This document shows, piece after piece, positions 1-9,057 of a stretch of 64,000 bases of DNA. The position numbers and the translations under genes were made by a program. The stretch lies in contig DASTAW010000039.1 of NCBI GenBank assembly GCA_035712365.1, forward strand, positions 156,587 through 220,586, written 5' to 3'. Under the pieces are notes generated by a model that saw only the letters and a list, made by a program, of their open reading frames with translations, searched no databases and was not told where the DNA came from. Every line of letters starts with the position of its first letter. The stretch's first letter is position 1. The stretch comes from Terriglobia bacterium (lineage in GTDB: Bacteria; Acidobacteriota; Terriglobia; UBA7540).

Positions 1-2
1 TC

Positions 3-311
3 CGGCAGGGCGAACTGCTGGAAGTGGCCTCGCAGCACGGCAAATTGCAGGCGCCGGCCCTGATCGCACCCGGGATTGCCCCCGACGTGGTGGCAATGCC
101 GGTGGGCCAGGGGCATGAGAACTATGGCCGCTACGCCAGTGGCCGGGGCGCAAATCCTGTAAAAATTCTGGCCCCGGTGGCCCAGGCCGAAACGGGCGCG
201 CTGGCATGGGCGTCAACGCGGGTGAAAATCGCGCGCATCGGCAAGCCGGGCAAGCTGGTCCTGTTTGGCAGCGGGCTGCGCGAGTGGCCGCGCGAAGACC
301 GCCGGCGCTAG
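3..311 (+). CDS. Molybdopterin oxidoreductase, C-terminal end (partial)
   Basis: The reading frame is already open at the window edge and ends at TAG 309-311, so only about 102 C-terminal residues are visible. They contain PDVVAMPVGQGHENYGRYA followed by GRGANP, which I recognise as the C-terminal molybdopterin-dinucleotide-binding region of DMSO-reductase-superfamily subunits found in alternative complex III and related Fe-S molybdoenzyme operons. The next genes (Fe-S subunit, NrfD, DUF3341, cytochrome c) support this. In canonical alternative complex III, ActB is one fused chain; here the Fe-S part is a separate gene. Whether a cofactor is bound cannot be judged from this fragment. Confidence 0.8.
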   Translation, partial: RQGELLEVASQHGKLQAPALIAPGIAPDVVAMPVGQGHENYGRYASGRGANPVKILAPVAQAETGALAWASTRVKIARIGKPGKLVLFGSGLREWPREDRRR

Positions 312-350
312 ACAGAAGCGGCGCGGATTAACCAGCAAGAAGGCTGGAAG

Positions 351-1070
351 GTGAAAATCTCTATGGGACATCGATGGGGCATGGTGATCGACGAAGACCG
401 ATGCACGGGGTGCGAGGCCTGCGTGGCGGCGTGCCATGCCGAAAACAATATTGCGACTGTGGGTGACGACGAGGCGGCGCGCGGGCGCGCCCTGCACTGG
501 ATACGGGTGGAACGGTATTACGAGGGCGATTTTCCGGACATCAGGGTGAAGTACCGGCCTGTGCTCTGCCAGCAATGCAGTGATGCGCCTTGCGAGCCCG
601 TGTGCCCCACCTACGCCAGCTATCAGAACAACGAAGGCTTGAACGCCCAGATTTACAACCGATGCATCGGCACGCGCTATTGCGCAAACGCCTGCCCTTA
701 CATGGTGCGCTTCTTCAATTTCTACAACCCGGTGTGGGACAAGCCGCTTGATCTGCAGTTCAATCCTGACGTTTCTCTTCGGTCCGTAGGGATCATGGAG
801 AAATGCACATTCTGCATCCAGCGCATCAAGGCTGCGGAAATCAACGCGAAAGCGGAGAAGCGCCCGTTGAAAGATGGCGAATTCAATCCCGCCTGCGTGC
901 AGTCCTGCCCCGCGGGCGCAATGATTTTTGGCGACCTGAATGACCCGGAGAGCAGAGTTTCGCGGCTCTCGAAGTCGAATCGTGGCACAACGTTTCTGGA
1001 AGAACTGGGAACTCATCCCAAGGTGGTTTATCTCAAACGCGACACCTGGCACGATGAACAAAACGCCTGA
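351..1070 (+). CDS. 4Fe-4S ferredoxin-type subunit of a quinol/Fe-S oxidoreductase complex
   Basis: This 239-residue electron-transfer subunit resembles PsrB/NrfC and the Fe-S half of ActB. Four Cys clusters are visible: C18-C21-C24-C28, C73-C76-C81-C85, C105-C111-C115 and C152-C155 with a later CVQSC. The third group reads CIGTRYC, so its second Cys is Thr, as in family members thought to carry one 3Fe-4S centre. GTG 351 has AAGG 7 bases upstream. ATG 363, preceded by GGAAGG at 11 bases, is an alternative start that removes four residues. The end overlaps the next gene by 17 bases, implying translational coupling. It should pass electrons between the molybdopterin subunit and the membrane quinone site. 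Confidence 0.88.
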   Translation: MKISMGHRWGMVIDEDRCTGCEACVAACHAENNIATVGDDEAARGRALHWIRVERYYEGDFPDIRVKYRPVLCQQCSDAPCEPVCPTYASYQNNEGLNAQIYNRCIGTRYCANACPYMVRFFNFYNPVWDKPLDLQFNPDVSLRSVGIMEKCTFCIQRIKAAEINAKAEKRPLKDGEFNPACVQSCPAGAMIFGDLNDPESRVSRLSKSNRGTTFLEELGTHPKVVYLKRDTWHDEQNA

Positions 1071-2412
1071 ACAGATCAACCAGGATTTACTGCGGCCGAT
1101 TTACCACGCCACGTGGCGTTTCTATGTGACGGCTGCAGTGCTGGCCGCTCTGGTGGCGGCGGCGTTGTTCGCCTGGGGTTATCAGATGTACTACGGCCTC
1201 GGGGTTTCCGGCCTGAACCGGCCGGTATTCTGGGCTGTTTACATCACCAATTTTGTTTTCTGGATTGGCATCAGCCACGCCGGAACGCTGATCTCCGCCA
1301 TCCTGCGCGTGTGCAACGCCGGCTGGAGGCGGCCGGTGACCCGCTGCGCGGAAGCCATCACGGTTTTTTCTCTTTCGATTGCGGGATTGTTCCCGCTGAT
1401 TCACCTGGGACGGCCGTGGCTGTTTTTCTGGCTGATTCCTTATCCCAGCGAGCGTGGCATCTGGCCGCAGTTCCGCTCGCCGCTGCTGTGGGACTTTTTC
1501 GCCATCAACACCTACCTGATCGGCAGCGTGACGTTCCTCCTGCTCCCCAGTTTTCCGGACTTTGCGCTGATCCGCGACCGGGCGAGCGGCTGGCGAAAAA
1601 AGGTCTACGGCATCATATCGCTCGGCTGGCGGGGCACGCCCAAGCAGTGGCATCGCCTCGAGATGGCCATGCGCATCATGGCGGTGGCCATCATTCCGGT
1701 AGCCGTGTCAGTCCACACCATCGTTTCATGGGATTTCGCCATGGCGCCGGTGCCCGGATGGCATTCCACCATCTTTGGCCCGTACTTCGTGGCCGGTGCG
1801 ATCTTCAGCGGCATCGCCGCCCTGATTGTTGCCATGGCCCTGCTGCGCAAGCTGCTGCACCTGGAGGAATACCTCAGGCCCATCCATTTTGATAATCTGG
1901 GCAAGCTGCTGCTGGTGATGAGCCTGCTGTGGTTTTACTTTGTTTTTGCCGAGCGGCTGACCACCTGGTATGGCAATTTCCCCGGCGAAATGTCTGTGTT
2001 CTGGGCGACGCAGGTTGGAAGTTTCGGTCCTCTGTTCTGGACCATGGTCTTCTGCAATTTCATTATTCCGGCGCCCATTCTGGCCATCAAGAGCCTGCGG
2101 AACAAGATCGGCTGGACCGTGGCGGCTTCCATCCCGATTATTATTGGAATGTGGCTCGAACGCTTCCTGATCATTGTTCCATCGCTTTCCTACAAGTATC
2201 TGCCCTACAACTTCGGGACGTATCGGCCGAGCTGGGTGGAAATCATCATCACAATCGGGACATTTGCCGCTATCGGCCTGCTGTACCTGATCTTTTCCAG
2301 GGTGTTCCCGATTATCTCGATTTGGGAACTGAAGCTGGGCCTGCCGAAAAAAGAAGAGGCGCCGGAGCTGGCGCAGCAGGAAGCCGCTGCCGGGCAGGCC
2401 CAGGTTGGGTGA
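1054..2412 (+). CDS. NrfD/PsrC-family membrane subunit (ActC-like)
   Basis: This 452-residue polytopic membrane protein has about ten hydrophobic segments and belongs to the NrfD/polysulfide reductase family that holds the quinone site of complexes such as alternative complex III. I chose ATG 1054 (MNKTPEQINQ) over longer upstream starts because those would read through the Fe-S gene. It overlaps that gene by 17 bases and its TGA abuts the next gene. The C-terminus ends in a short Glu/Ala-rich tail after the last membrane span. Polytopic spans and several His and Arg residues in loops (for example around residues 150-165) fit a quinol-oxidising membrane anchor. Proton translocation is inferred from the family only. 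Confidence 0.88.
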   Translation: MNKTPEQINQDLLRPIYHATWRFYVTAAVLAALVAAALFAWGYQMYYGLGVSGLNRPVFWAVYITNFVFWIGISHAGTLISAILRVCNAGWRRPVTRCAEAITVFSLSIAGLFPLIHLGRPWLFFWLIPYPSERGIWPQFRSPLLWDFFAINTYLIGSVTFLLLPSFPDFALIRDRASGWRKKVYGIISLGWRGTPKQWHRLEMAMRIMAVAIIPVAVSVHTIVSWDFAMAPVPGWHSTIFGPYFVAGAIFSGIAALIVAMALLRKLLHLEEYLRPIHFDNLGKLLLVMSLLWFYFVFAERLTTWYGNFPGEMSVFWATQVGSFGPLFWTMVFCNFIIPAPILAIKSLRNKIGWTVAASIPIIIGMWLERFLIIVPSLSYKYLPYNFGTYRPSWVEIIITIGTFAAIGLLYLIFSRVFPIISIWELKLGLPKKEEAPELAQQEAAAGQAQVG

Positions 2413-2427
2413 ATGGAGACGAACCCG

Positions 2428-2952
2428 ATGAACGCCATCTACGGACTTTATCCTGATCCCGGATCAGCGCAGCGTGCGTTCAACGTGCTGGAGCGCGCCG
2501 AGAGCGAGTTGGGCTTCAGCGACAGGGATATCGCGGTGCTCTCTGGGGAGCCGTATGAGGGGTACGGATTTGGCCAGCGCGACAACGTGACACGGATGCC
2601 GTGGATTGCCGCGCTCGGCGCGTTGGTGGGCGGCCTCAGCGGCTGGGTATTCGTTGTCTTTACCCAGAAGGACTACCCGATGATTTCAGGCGGCATGCAA
2701 CTGGTGACCAAGTGGCCGAACGGCATCATCACCTATGAGCTAACCATGCTGGGAGCCATCCTGACAACCTTGTTTGTGCTGTTGATCGCGGCGCGAATTC
2801 CGGACTGGAGCGGTCGCAAGCTGTACGATCCCGCCATCAGCAATGGCAAAATCCTGATTGGAGTCGTCAACCCGCCGGAGACCGCGCGCGCAGCGCTTGG
2901 GACCCTGTTGCGGGCCGCGGGTGCGGAAGCTGTGAAAGAGTTCGGGAACTAA
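2428..2952 (+). CDS. DUF3341 membrane protein (ActD-like)
   Basis: The protein has an N-terminal soluble region (IYGLYPDPGSAQRAFNVL), two membrane helices around residues 60-80 and 105-125, and a soluble C-terminus, the usual architecture of DUF3341/ActD subunits of alternative complex III. An ATG at 2413 overlaps the NrfD stop region, but GGAG at 2415-2418 lies 9 bases before ATG 2428, so the later start (174 residues) is preferred. ActD-type subunits are membrane parts of the complex without a known cofactor. Position between nrfD and a c-type cytochrome matches act operon order. Confidence 0.85.
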   Translation: MNAIYGLYPDPGSAQRAFNVLERAESELGFSDRDIAVLSGEPYEGYGFGQRDNVTRMPWIAALGALVGGLSGWVFVVFTQKDYPMISGGMQLVTKWPNGIITYELTMLGAILTTLFVLLIAARIPDWSGRKLYDPAISNGKILIGVVNPPETARAALGTLLRAAGAEAVKEFGN

Positions 2953-2967
2953 AACTGAGGAGGCACG

Positions 2968-3348
2968 ATGCGACGAAGAGTGTTGAAAGCCGTCAGAGGG
3001 TTTGGTGTGGCGGCGCTGGCGCTGGCCCTGCCGGCGTCTACTGTCTCGTGGGCGCAAGGCAAATCAGAATTATCTCCGGCGGCGAAGGCGGGCCAGCAGA
3101 TATTCGAGCAGCAATGCGCGTTGTGCCACTACTCCGACCAGGCGAAGAACAAGATCGGCCCGGGGCTGAAGGGAATATTGAAAAACAAACAGCTTCCTTT
3201 TTCTCACAAACCCGCTACGGTTGCCAACGTCCGCGAGCAGATCGAGAAGGGCAACCCGCAGGGCAAACCCATGCCAATGCCGCCCTTTGCGGGCAAGCTC
3301 TCAGCGAAAGACATCAGCAGCCTGATCGACTACCTGAAGACCTTGTGA
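2968..3348 (+). CDS. Exported mono-heme cytochrome c
   Basis: The gene encodes 126 residues with a signal peptide (Arg-rich start, hydrophobic stretch to about residue 25, AQG cleavage region). One heme-binding CALCH lies at C50-H54, and PMPMPPF at about 101-107 supplies the likely axial Met (M102 or M104). The start ATG follows GAGGAGG-like sequence at 2957-2963. It is the last gene of the operon, 15 bases after DUF3341. As with ActE it probably accepts electrons from the complex in the periplasm and passes them to a terminal oxidase, which is not in this window. Confidence 0.9.
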   Translation: MRRRVLKAVRGFGVAALALALPASTVSWAQGKSELSPAAKAGQQIFEQQCALCHYSDQAKNKIGPGLKGILKNKQLPFSHKPATVANVREQIEKGNPQGKPMPMPPFAGKLSAKDISSLIDYLKTL

Positions 3349-3538
3349 CGCCGCCGGCCTCGATGCCAGCATGGCGAGGCCGTGCCTGAGAGCCCTTCCC
3401 GCCGTGGTGCTCAGGACCGGTAGAACGGCAACGGGTTGGGGCCACTCAAACATCTTTCCAGAAATCCTGAAGGGGCGTATTCTACCTCACACTGCCTGTT
3501 GGCTCTGGCAGGCCCAGGCTCATCGGAGGTCGAAGAAG

Positions 3539-4411
3539 ATGAAGAGTCTCGCGTTCGCATTCCTGCTGGTCATTGTGCCATGCGCTTTCGGCGCGGAAAG
3601 GACGGTCGCCCCCACCTGGCTCCATCGGAAACTGGCGGACGCTCCCGAAAAACCCACAGACATCAGCACGCCGAGCTGCCACTACAAAGCTATTTTTGGC
3701 GCAGGCGATTCTGAAACCAGGATCGTCCGCAGCGTTGCCCGCTTCGGCGAAGTCATCATTGATCCCCAAGGCCAGTGCAAGGATGTCTCCTACCCGGGCG
3801 AAGAACAGATTTACTACGTTCTCGCGGGCGGCGGGACCCTCAGCTACGGAGGACAGAAGGCCTCCGTTAAGAAAGACGATTTCATGTACCTTCCACCGCA
3901 GGTCCGCCACGGCATGGCAAACCCATCGAACTCGCCGCTCCGCTTTGTGGTGATGGGATTCAACATTCCGCGAAGCACGTCCATACCAGCGCCACCCTCT
4001 CAACTCCAGATCGCGAACGCCAACGACGTCAAGCTGCAAGCGGTGTCAGGACATCCGGAATCAACCCAATACCGATTGCTTCTGGGAGGCAGGCATGGGA
4101 CCAGGGACAAGCTCGATTGCGGAATTGTGGTGACCAGCTTGTTTCTGATGGAGTTTGCCCCGGACGGGACCAACTTTCCTCATCACCACGAGATGGCGGA
4201 AGAGATTTACCTGGTCCTCGACGGGCACGGCGACATGGTGGCCGGAGGAGGCAATAACGGCGTCGAGGGTCTCCATCCCAGCAGCGCCGGCGATGCCTAC
4301 TTTTTCCGGCTGAACTCCACGGTCGGTTTCTATAACCGGGGGAAAACCAAGGCGCATATTCTGGCGGTGCGATCATGGTATCCATTTCCTAATCGCGACT
4401 TCCAGAACTAG
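3539..4411 (+). CDS. Exported bicupin protein
   Basis: A 290-residue protein with a signal peptide (MKSLAFAFLLVIVPCAFGAE) and two cupin domains. The first (about residues 75-145) shows GEEQIYYVLAGGG and LPPQVRHGM; the second (about 205-275) shows a His cluster HHHEMAEEIYLVLDGHG, the normal metal-binding pattern. ATG 3539 is chosen because GGAGG at 3525-3529 sits 9 bases upstream and a signal peptide follows directly; the longer frame from 3371 lacks such support. Bicupins include oxalate decarboxylases, dioxygenases and isomerases, and I cannot assign the substrate. It lies alone, 217 bases before a sulfatase. Confidence 0.8.
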   Translation: MKSLAFAFLLVIVPCAFGAERTVAPTWLHRKLADAPEKPTDISTPSCHYKAIFGAGDSETRIVRSVARFGEVIIDPQGQCKDVSYPGEEQIYYVLAGGGTLSYGGQKASVKKDDFMYLPPQVRHGMANPSNSPLRFVVMGFNIPRSTSIPAPPSQLQIANANDVKLQAVSGHPESTQYRLLLGGRHGTRDKLDCGIVVTSLFLMEFAPDGTNFPHHHEMAEEIYLVLDGHGDMVAGGGNNGVEGLHPSSAGDAYFFRLNSTVGFYNRGKTKAHILAVRSWYPFPNRDFQN

Positions 4412-4628
4412 CGTCCCGCGCCTGGCAGCCTTTGCCACCTCCAGCAACCGTACAGGCCGCTGCCAATTGTTTCTCACAAACTGAACTTGCGAGTGTTGCC
4501 TCTGCGCGGACAGGATTACAATACTTGCGTTTGTGGCGGCTGAGAACCGGTGGCCGGAAGAATCCGTTCGTCAGCCGAAATAACGGGTATACGCTCGCTG
4601 AGATTATCATTTGCGGGGTGCGACAGAA

Positions 4629-6164
4629 TTGAGCAAGCAAGAAGCTGATGATCTAGCAGGAACAACATCCAGCCGGCGTGATTTTTTGAAGAAGTCATTT
4701 GCCGCCGCTGCGTCGGCTCCTCTTTCGGCAGGGGGCGCAGCGGCGCAGGGCGCTGACGGGCAGCCTCGGGAATCTCCGAACCTGAAACCGCACAATATTG
4801 TCATCATCATTGCTGACCAGTTTCGGGGGGATTTTATTGGCGCGAATGGCCGCAACCCGATGGGCGTGACGCCAAACCTCGACGCAATGGCCGAACGCGG
4901 CGTCACGATGCTGAACGCGGTGACCAATCAGCCCTTGTGCTCTCCTTCGCGGGCGTGCCTTTTTACCGGCCGCTACGCCACCGAAACCGGAATGTGGAAA
5001 TTGCCGCCCGGAGTTGAATTGGACCGCAGCCTGCCAACCCTGGCCAGCATTCTGCGAAGTCACGGATACACAGCCAACTACGTCGGCAAATGGCACCTGG
5101 CGCCGATCAGTGCGGACGGCAAGACAGGTCTGGGATTCGTTGAGCCACAGGATCGCGGTGGTTTCCTCGACCTGTGGCAAGCGTCCAACGTTATTGAATT
5201 AACTTCGCATCCTTATGAAGGCACTATATGGGACGGCGATGGCAAGCCGATGCATTTCAAGGACGTTTACCGGGTGGACTATCTGACCGACCTGGCGGTG
5301 CGCTTCCTGAAGCAGCGCCATCAGAAGCCGTTTCTGCTGGTCCTTTCGCAGCTCGAGCCGCATTTTCAGAACGAGGTCAACGCTTTCGTGCCGCCCAGGG
5401 GATATACGGAGCGCTACCAGAATCCCTTCGCGCCCGAAGACCTGCGCTTCTTTCCCGGTGACTGGCAGGCGCAGCTTCCGGGCTACTACGGCGACATCAA
5501 GCGCATTGATGAATCGGTTGGGACCGTGCTGAAAACTCTGGCGGAGGAAAACCTGGAGGAGAACACGATCGTTTTGTTCATCAGCGACCATGGTTGCCAT
5601 TTCCGCACCCGGAACACCGAATACAAGCGAAGCCCGCACGATAGTTCCATCCGCATTCCGCTCATCATGCAAGGGCCAGGGCTGAACCTGTCGCGGAGAG
5701 TAAGCGAAGTGGTCAGCATGGTGGACGTGACCCCTGCTTTGCTGGATGCCGCGGGCATTCCGGTCCCTGCCTCGATGAAAGGCCGAAGCTTCCTGCCGCT
5801 GCTCAACCAGCCGAAAGGCCGGGCAAACTGGCGGAGCGAAGCGTTCATTCAAATCAGCGCGTCGATGGTGGCCCGGGCGCTGCGGACCGATCAGTGGACC
5901 TACTGCGTTCTCGATCCCAACGGCAACGGAGACCGCGATCCCCACAGCATGCACTACCAGGAATATCAGATGTACAACCTTGGTGCCGATCCGCACCAGT
6001 TGCTGAATCTGGCCGGCCGCAAAGACCCGCCGCACCTGGTCCATTATGAGGGTGACCGGCCGCTGCCCGAAATTGCTGCGTACCTGCGTGAAAGGCTGAT
6101 GGCGCGGATGGTTGATGCCGGTGAGGAAGCGCCGCAAATCGATCCAGCCCGCTTCTATCCCTGA
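4629..6164 (+). CDS. Tat-exported sulfatase (family S1)
   Basis: This is a formylglycine-dependent sulfatase of about 511 residues. A twin-arginine signal (SSRRDFLKKSF, then an Ala-rich hydrophobic stretch) precedes the alkaline-phosphatase-like fold. The formylglycine motif is CSPSR, with the modified Cys near residue 104, and metal-site residues appear as IIIADQFRGD near 65. SDHGCHFRTRN is the second metal-binding stretch. TTG 4629 has GGGGTG at 4614-4619, 9 bases upstream; TTG 4611 is an alternative, and no ATG is available. A formylglycine-generating or anaerobic maturation enzyme is needed but is not in this window. The substrate is probably a sulfated polysaccharide or small sulfate ester (inference). 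Confidence 0.88.
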   Translation: MSKQEADDLAGTTSSRRDFLKKSFAAAASAPLSAGGAAAQGADGQPRESPNLKPHNIVIIIADQFRGDFIGANGRNPMGVTPNLDAMAERGVTMLNAVTNQPLCSPSRACLFTGRYATETGMWKLPPGVELDRSLPTLASILRSHGYTANYVGKWHLAPISADGKTGLGFVEPQDRGGFLDLWQASNVIELTSHPYEGTIWDGDGKPMHFKDVYRVDYLTDLAVRFLKQRHQKPFLLVLSQLEPHFQNEVNAFVPPRGYTERYQNPFAPEDLRFFPGDWQAQLPGYYGDIKRIDESVGTVLKTLAEENLEENTIVLFISDHGCHFRTRNTEYKRSPHDSSIRIPLIMQGPGLNLSRRVSEVVSMVDVTPALLDAAGIPVPASMKGRSFLPLLNQPKGRANWRSEAFIQISASMVARALRTDQWTYCVLDPNGNGDRDPHSMHYQEYQMYNLGADPHQLLNLAGRKDPPHLVHYEGDRPLPEIAAYLRERLMARMVDAGEEAPQIDPARFYP

Positions 6165-6276
6165 GGACCTCTGCCGTCGCCGCGGTCGTCCTTTATCAGC
6201 GCGCTCTTCAGAGGCAGCGGAGGAGACGCGCGCCAGCCGCAGTTGGGTCCCTCCGACCTTCGTCTATCGCGCGCCT

Positions 6277-7194
6277 TTAACGGGCTTCGGCCTGGGCAGT
6301 CGTCGCCGTGTCCTGGCTTTTGTTGCACGCCACCGGGCTATGTTCGAGCATGCTCACCGCGCCGGCCACAGTGCCCGGATCGTCGAGTCTGACAAACGAC
6401 TCGGAAACGTCTTTGAAATGCACGTGGATTCGTCCCAGCACCAATTTGCTGCCATCAAGGTCTACTTTGAGGAATGTTTGTTTCCAACTTCCGCCCGGAA
6501 CAATTGACTGTTGCATCGTGAAATGACCTCCCTGTTTAAGGCTCGCCAGAAATCCCCACCCAAAATTCACGTCCTCGAATAAGGTGCCTTCGATTTTGGC
6601 CAGGCGGTGACTTGCGGGGTCCACCCAGAGAGTGCCTCGCATGCCCTTGAGCAAGGAAGCTTCATGCGACTGTGGCTGAAATCCTGGATTGGGACGAAAC
6701 TTGATGACAATCCATTGGCCGCTTTGCTGCTCTCCCTGATATTTAAAAATGAAAGCGTCCGGGACCGCCGCCATCAACGTATCAATCCGGTCCGATTGTT
6801 CTTTTTCGTCCCGTGCCTGGCGCTGCTGAAGTTTTGCGTCCGAGGCAAGTTTCTTCAAAGAATCAGAGTCTTTGCGGCATTGCGCTTGTGAAGGCGGTTT
6901 CCCGTTGACAGAAACCACCTCTCCAATTTCTCCGTTCGGGGTTTCTATTCTGATGCTTGTTTGTGTGCCGTCGGGGCTTTTCTCTTCCTGAACAAATTTG
7001 TAATAATTCTGCGGATTCTTGCGAGCGAATTGTTCCTTGCGGGTAACATCCTTGACGAGGTCGCGGGCGCTGAGATGAGCCGGTTGCTTGCCCTTGGCTG
7101 AGGCGCAGAAAAGAGCTCCTGGCCCGTTGAGCAACAGGCCCAGAATTACTATCGAACATCCCCACCGTTCGACCCACTCCACCGTGGGCGTCAT
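6277..7194 (-). CDS. Exported hypothetical protein
   Basis: A 305-residue protein when started at ATG 7194, which gives a plausible signal peptide (WGCSIVILGLLLNGPGALFC). AAGG lies close upstream. The longer frame to 7308 has no signal peptide at its N-terminus and is less likely. The mature part contains a Lys/Gln/Glu/Asp-rich stretch (about residues 110-140) followed by a beta-rich C-terminal half (GTLWVDPASHRLAKIEGTL, then FGWGFLASLKQGGHF). The latter recalls the outer-membrane lipoprotein-sorting/LolA-like fold seen in many acidobacterial exported proteins. I do not recognise a characterised family. It converges on the sulfatase gene. Confidence 0.7.
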   Translation of the reverse strand: MTPTVEWVERWGCSIVILGLLLNGPGALFCASAKGKQPAHLSARDLVKDVTRKEQFARKNPQNYYKFVQEEKSPDGTQTSIRIETPNGEIGEVVSVNGKPPSQAQCRKDSDSLKKLASDAKLQQRQARDEKEQSDRIDTLMAAVPDAFIFKYQGEQQSGQWIVIKFRPNPGFQPQSHEASLLKGMRGTLWVDPASHRLAKIEGTLFEDVNFGWGFLASLKQGGHFTMQQSIVPGGSWKQTFLKVDLDGSKLVLGRIHVHFKDVSESFVRLDDPGTVAGAVSMLEHSPVACNKSQDTATTAQAEAR

Positions 7195-7785
7195 CGGGCC
7201 TTTGTGCCGTATCTCGAACTGGGACCTGATTTGCAGTGGAACCGTGGCTGTTGCATTGTACTGTTGTTCATGCAATCTCACGTGGTTCTTCTTCCGGTCC
7301 CTCGCCACCGTGCGGGCTCGCCTGCGCAGCCATGGCGCTTTCCAGGTTCAGCAAGACCCTCAACTGTTCCGGTCCGCGGCCGCAGACGATGCTGTTGAAC
7401 ACAGCTAGCAGCTATCCCTCTTTTACATGAGCAACTCCAGTTCCGTTCTCTGCAATTCTCAAAGTCATTGAATGCCGGAGGGTTAACGGACGTGGCGCGG
7501 GGCCCGCCTGCCTTTTCAATGATGCACAAAGTTCTTCCCGGTGGAATTCTTGGCGGCCATGGAACGTGGCTGCATTCGTCGCGATAAATACCGATCCAAA
7601 TTACTCACTTCCGTGATACTTGAAGTTTTAGTGGTTTGATGGCGGGTCCCGCAGCTAATCACGGCGCGCGGCGGCTGAGATTTGGGTGATGGCAAAAATG
7701 CAGGCGCATGGAAATGGAAGCATGGAGTTGGATCTGACCTGTGCAGACAATCTCGATAGTGGCGGACCGTTTTTCCTGAACGCCG
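7195..7785. other. Intergenic region without recognised gene
   Basis: About 590 bases separate the exported hypothetical from the response regulator, both on the minus strand. Short open frames here have no domain or ribosome-binding support. The stretch 7560-7650 is relatively AT-rich and may hold the promoter of the minus-strand gene ending at 6277, but I could not fix -35/-10 boxes. Confidence 0.4.
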
Positions 7786-8445
7786 CTAAGTCCCGATCAG
7801 TTTATTTCGCACGGCGAAGATGACCAGGTCACTTAACGTGTTGGCATGCAACCGGCTCATAATCTGATAACGGTGCGCCTCAACCGTACGGTTGCTGATG
7901 CCCAGGATGTTTGCCACTTCTTTGTTACTGTTTCCGCGGGCCACCAGTCTCAGGACCTCCAACTGGCGAGGTGTGAGGACCTTAGGGTCCTGCGGTCCAG
8001 GCTGCCGGTCATGATAATCCTCAATGCAGCTTTTCAGAACGGTCTGAGTAATGCCGGGGCTGAAGAATTCCCGATTTTCGCATAAAGCTTCCACGGCCTC
8101 GATCAGCCGGCCGTCGAGGTCTGACTTCAGCACGTAGGCGTGGGCCCCTGCCTCCATCGCCCCCCGGAACATTGACTCGGTGTCGTGGATCGTCAGCGTG
8201 AGAATGCCGACGTTCGGGTCGATCTCATGGATTTTCCGGATCGCTTCAAAGCCCCGCATTCCAGGCATGGAAATGTCCATGATCAAAATGTCGGGCTTCA
8301 GCGTCTTGACCCGCTCCAAAGCCTCCTCGCCTGTGCGAGCTTCTCCGCAGACTGACCATCCATCGCGAGTTTCCAGCAGCGTCCGCACCCCTCGCCGGAC
8401 CACCGGATGATCGTCTGCAATCAATATGCGAATGGCATTCATCAT
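7786..8445 (-). CDS. NarL/FixJ-family response regulator
   Basis: A 219-residue two-domain transcription factor. The receiver domain (residues 4-120) has the acidic pair D11-D12, phospho-acceptor D57 in DILIMDISMPG, and the Lys of YVLKSD. A LuxR-type helix-turn-helix follows (about 150-212: LTPRQLEVLRLVARGNSNKEVANILG). ATG 8445 is preceded by AGGAGG with a 7-base spacer (complement of about 8453-8458), which rules out the longer frame to 8571. It shares the strand with a second receiver protein and a PAS histidine kinase upstream, so the kinase at 9722-10843 is a likely partner, although more than 600 bases separate this gene from the next one. Confidence 0.92.
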   Translation of the reverse strand: MMNAIRILIADDHPVVRRGVRTLLETRDGWSVCGEARTGEEALERVKTLKPDILIMDISMPGMRGFEAIRKIHEIDPNVGILTLTIHDTESMFRGAMEAGAHAYVLKSDLDGRLIEAVEALCENREFFSPGITQTVLKSCIEDYHDRQPGPQDPKVLTPRQLEVLRLVARGNSNKEVANILGISNRTVEAHRYQIMSRLHANTLSDLVIFAVRNKLIGT

Positions 8446-9057
8446 ATAAGGGCCTCCTTTCTCCCCGTTGACTTTCACGAAGGGACCCTCGGTGCTACCG
8501 TATCCTTGGGAAATCGAAAACGCTCCTGGGACACGGCCAAACCCAGCGCGGAGGCCGCCAGGTCTTACCACGCCTCTCGCCCTCGAGGAGCGCGACGCGA
8601 ATCCGGAGTATTACCCGGCCGTGTGAGTCAGCGGTCGTAGTATCTCCGGCGCGCGCAACCCAAAGCGCTGGACTGCTGCTCTATCAGATTTTTCTTGATT
8701 TACCTTTTTCGGAGGGCGTCGAGACGAGACGTGTAAAACAAAACACCCCACAAGGCCCCCCCCGCAAAAAATCAAGAACACCAGTCCCTTCGCAACGCAG
8801 AAAAAGATTGCGGCAACGTCTCAACCGACTAGCGGTATTCAAATGCTCCTGATGGCCGTACACTACACCTCAATGACTCAAAAAGCAACAGAGAATTCTG
8901 ATGCCCCTTTAGGCTTCTTCCAACCCGCCGCACGTGACTTCTTACGGCGTGGCGGTGACCCGCACGCGGGGCGGCGGGGTTTCCCAGCACGCAGGCCATA
9001 GGCCGAAATCAGTTGGCGAAATTACCACCAGACCGCGCGAGATGTAACATGTCCCCG
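8446..9057. other. Intergenic region upstream of the response regulator
   Basis: About 610 bases. The only clear signal is the AGGAGG of the response regulator at its left edge. A GC-rich stretch at about 8930-9000 contains short inverted repeats but no U-rich tail. No gene is supported. Confidence 0.4.

Noticed and set aside
213..1079. Minus-strand open frame of 288 residues across the Fe-S subunit gene
   Set aside because: It is the complement of a gene with full Cys motifs, and its residue content (Arg/Ala/Val/His) is typical of antisense frames in GC-rich DNA.
4488..4522. Sigma-70 promoter before the sulfatase gene (TTGCCT ... TACAAT)
   Set aside because: The spacer is 15 bases, which is too short for a confident call, and the -35 box is weak.
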